DNA of 64,000 bases from Shinisaurus crocodilurus (lineage: Eukaryota; Chordata; Lepidosauria; Squamata; Shinisauridae). This document shows positions 62,275 through 64,000 of this stretch, piece after piece. Where the stretch lies: NCBI GenBank assembly GCA_021292165.1, contig CM037879.1, positions 247,981,438 to 248,045,437 on the forward strand, written 5' to 3'. A model generated the notes under the pieces. That model ran no database searches, was not told where the DNA came from, and saw only the letters and a list, made by a program, of their open reading frames with translations. A program made the position numbers and the translations under genes. Each line of letters starts with the position of its first letter. Positions within the stretch are counted from its first letter, which is position 1.

Positions 62275-62531
62275 CAGTAATACCTTGGATTGCAAGCATA
62301 ATTCGTTCCGGAACCATGCTTGTAATCCAAAACACTCTTATATCAAAGCGAGTCTCTGGTGGGAGTCAGCGGGACCGATTTCGGCCCGCTATACCCGCTC
62401 GAGGTGAGCGGTTTCATCTACACTTGCCTTGCAGGACCTTGCTCATTTATCAAGTCAAATTTTTTAAAAATTTTTTGCTTGTCTTGCAAAACGCTCCCAG
62501 ACCAAGTTACTTGCAATCCAAGGTATTACTG
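62275..62531. mobile_element. TA-flanked MITE (Tigger-like), second copy
   Basis: CAGTAATACCTTGGATTGCA and TGCAATCCAAGGTATTACTG are inverted, bordered by TA on each side. The middle differs from the 35885 copy: it carries GGACCGATTTCGGCCCGCT and CCCGCTCGAGGTGAGCGG. Confidence 0.8.
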
Positions 62532-63530
62532 TATGGGGGAAAAGATACAGTATGGTGATTCCAAGTAGAAAGAGCTGGACTGGAAAGGGTTAAGCAGCCC
62601 CCCCCCACACACACACACACACACTTCCTCCAATCAGATTTGCAACCTCTCACAACTGCTTTTCATTTTTTAAAAAAAATGTTACACAGGTCTGCCATCT
62701 AATGTCTAGTTTGGCTTTCAGTTACTGGAATTTCTTATCTTTTAGGCACTATAAATTGATTTTTTTCCTGGCTTATTTTGAAAAGGATATGAAGAACAGA
62801 AGAGCCACACAAAGCAGCCATTTGCAGAGAAAAACAGGACAGATTAAGTCTGTCAACAACACTTTGAATTATGCTATATTATATTCTACAGTGGCCACTG
62901 TAGTACCTTGGTATTTACAAAATTTAAAACATGTACTGTATCATTTGTAAAGCATTCACAGAACTTCTTTCATACAAAAACAAACACGGGTCTTCAATAA
63001 ATTGGAGAGTGTCTGTATAAATACATTCAACTTTTAATTTTAATGTATAGTAAACAAATTTATTGGCTTGTTGCTTTACCATAGGCTTTAGTTTACAAAA
63101 CAACAGATAGAAGATAACTTTCTCAAATATGCTTCTATTTTGGTTTCCAAACTGGCTACTGTTTCAAAGAACCAGACGTCCCATTTTTAATTTCAATTAA
63201 TAAAAATCAAACATTGCTATACTTTGTACACTACTGCATTCAGTGCTGTTCATTTAGACTCCCCCCCCCCCAGATATGCTCTTCTCTACTAGCTCATCCT
63301 CTGAAGTGGAGTACCTCTACAGCAATGAATATAGATCGCTGTTCCACCAGCCTCATTCAGGACCTTCCTGCTGCGTTGGATGAACCATTTTATACAGCAC
63401 TGCCTGTAATCATAATAGTCACAATTTTATATTGATAAGAAAAATAAAGCATCAAATGCTTATTCTTTGTGTTCCCTTTATCAAGGTCACAATCCAATGC
63501 AAAGTTAAGTCCCCTGAAATTTGTGGCCTT

Positions 63531-63721
63531 ATTTATTTATTTATTATATTTATACCCCGCCTTTTTTCCTGCAAGGAATCCAAGGCGGCTTACATAATCC
63601 TCCTCCTCCTCTCCATTTTATCCTCACAACAACCCTGTGAGGTAGGTTAGGCTGAGAGTCAGTGACTGGCCCAAAGTCACCCAGTGAGTTTCATGCTGAG
63701 TGGGGACTAGAACCCAGATCT
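63531..63721 (-). mobile_element. SINE B, tRNA head truncated
   Basis: Nearly identical to 31275-31505 over the tail and body (CCTGCAAGGAATCCAAGGCGG, CTCACAACAACCCTGTGAGG, GTTAGGCTGAGAGTCAGTGA). The head after GGACTAGAACCCAGATCT is missing. Confidence 0.85.
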
Positions 63722-64000
63722 AAGGCAGTAGCGATCACCTCACCTTGTGGTGGTGAATTCCATAAAATTAATTGTGCTCTCAAATGCCGACGGCACTCCT
63801 GCCTTCGTGTTCTGCCTGTGGCCTTCCCAGAGGGATCTCATTGACCCCTTAAGTGTAAAAGCTGTGTTGGGAGTCTGGCCAAAAATGTATAATCTTGCTC
63901 CAATCCAGTAGTGCTATCAGGTTTGTTTGGATTACCTTCTAGATTAATTCTTGCACATGCAAAAGAATGTTGTGGTGCAGACAGAAACAACTCTGCAACC

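Larger units (their letters stand above)
60656..64000 (+). other. Intergenic sequence downstream of ANO4
   Basis: Holds a half MITE B (60898-60972), a CpG-rich hAT end (61271-61830), a TA-flanked MITE (62275-62531), a (CA)n tract (62605-62624) and SINE B (63531-63721). The part at 62640-63500 is AT-rich and unrecognised. In mammals the neighbour is SLC5A8 on the opposite strand, but none of its coding sequence is visible. Confidence 0.7.

Noticed and set aside
63214..63435. 73-codon ORF ending VIIIVTILY, after a C-run resembling an acceptor
   Set aside because: No family recognised, no partner exon and no frame continuity. Considered as a terminal exon of a downstream gene but unsupported.

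Overview
This window is a stretch of vertebrate nuclear DNA, most probably from a squamate reptile (lizard or snake). The evidence is a multi-exon vertebrate gene with GT-AG introns, embedded in a repeat mix typical of squamates: L2/CR1-type LINEs, an L1 fragment, tRNA-derived SINEs, 5S-rRNA-derived SINEs, many hairpin hAT-type MITEs with 8-bp target duplications, and a fragment resembling a tyrosine-recombinase retrotransposon. The species cannot be fixed from the sequence alone.

The one gene recognised is anoctamin 4 (ANO4, also TMEM16D) on the + strand. Nineteen consecutive coding exons can be placed between 4658 and 57951. Every exon has consensus AG/GT borders, reading phase is kept across all 18 junctions, and the total is 706 codons plus stop. 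They cover the end of the cytosolic N-terminal domain and all ten membrane helices to the C-terminus (...NEWP, stop 57949-57951). The acidic residues of the anoctamin calcium site are intact. The first coding exons lie upstream of the window, so bases 1-4657 are intron. The 3' UTR probably runs to about 60655, where two AATAAA hexamers sit before a GT-rich stretch. From there to 64000 no gene is recognised.

Layout: 1-4657, intron with a cluster of minus-strand SINE remnants and a nine-unit 50-bp minisatellite. 4658-6468, three exons. 6469-30944, exons 4-8 spread between large introns carrying hAT MITEs (one nested in another), a 1.15-kb hAT element with a 245-bp internal foldback and a CTG16 tract, a CR1 copy split by a palindromic element, a TIR element carrying a 5S SINE, and a nearly intact 2.57-kb L2-type LINE on the minus strand. 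30945-43410, exons 9-13 with a 1.2-kb foldback and a second, broken L2-type LINE on the plus strand. 43411-57951, exons 14-19 with SINEs, MITEs and a possible Ngaro/DIRS-like fragment. 57952-60655, 3' UTR containing a 742-bp 5'-truncated L1 with a perfect 16-bp target-site duplication. 60656-64000, intergenic repeats, including a CpG-rich hAT end and a TA-flanked MITE.

No new gene system was found. The notable content is the architecture of the mobile elements: two MITE families with different termini share one hairpin core, small and large hAT copies share ends, one GC-rich module occurs inside three unrelated insertions, and one L1 sits within the ANO4 3' UTR.
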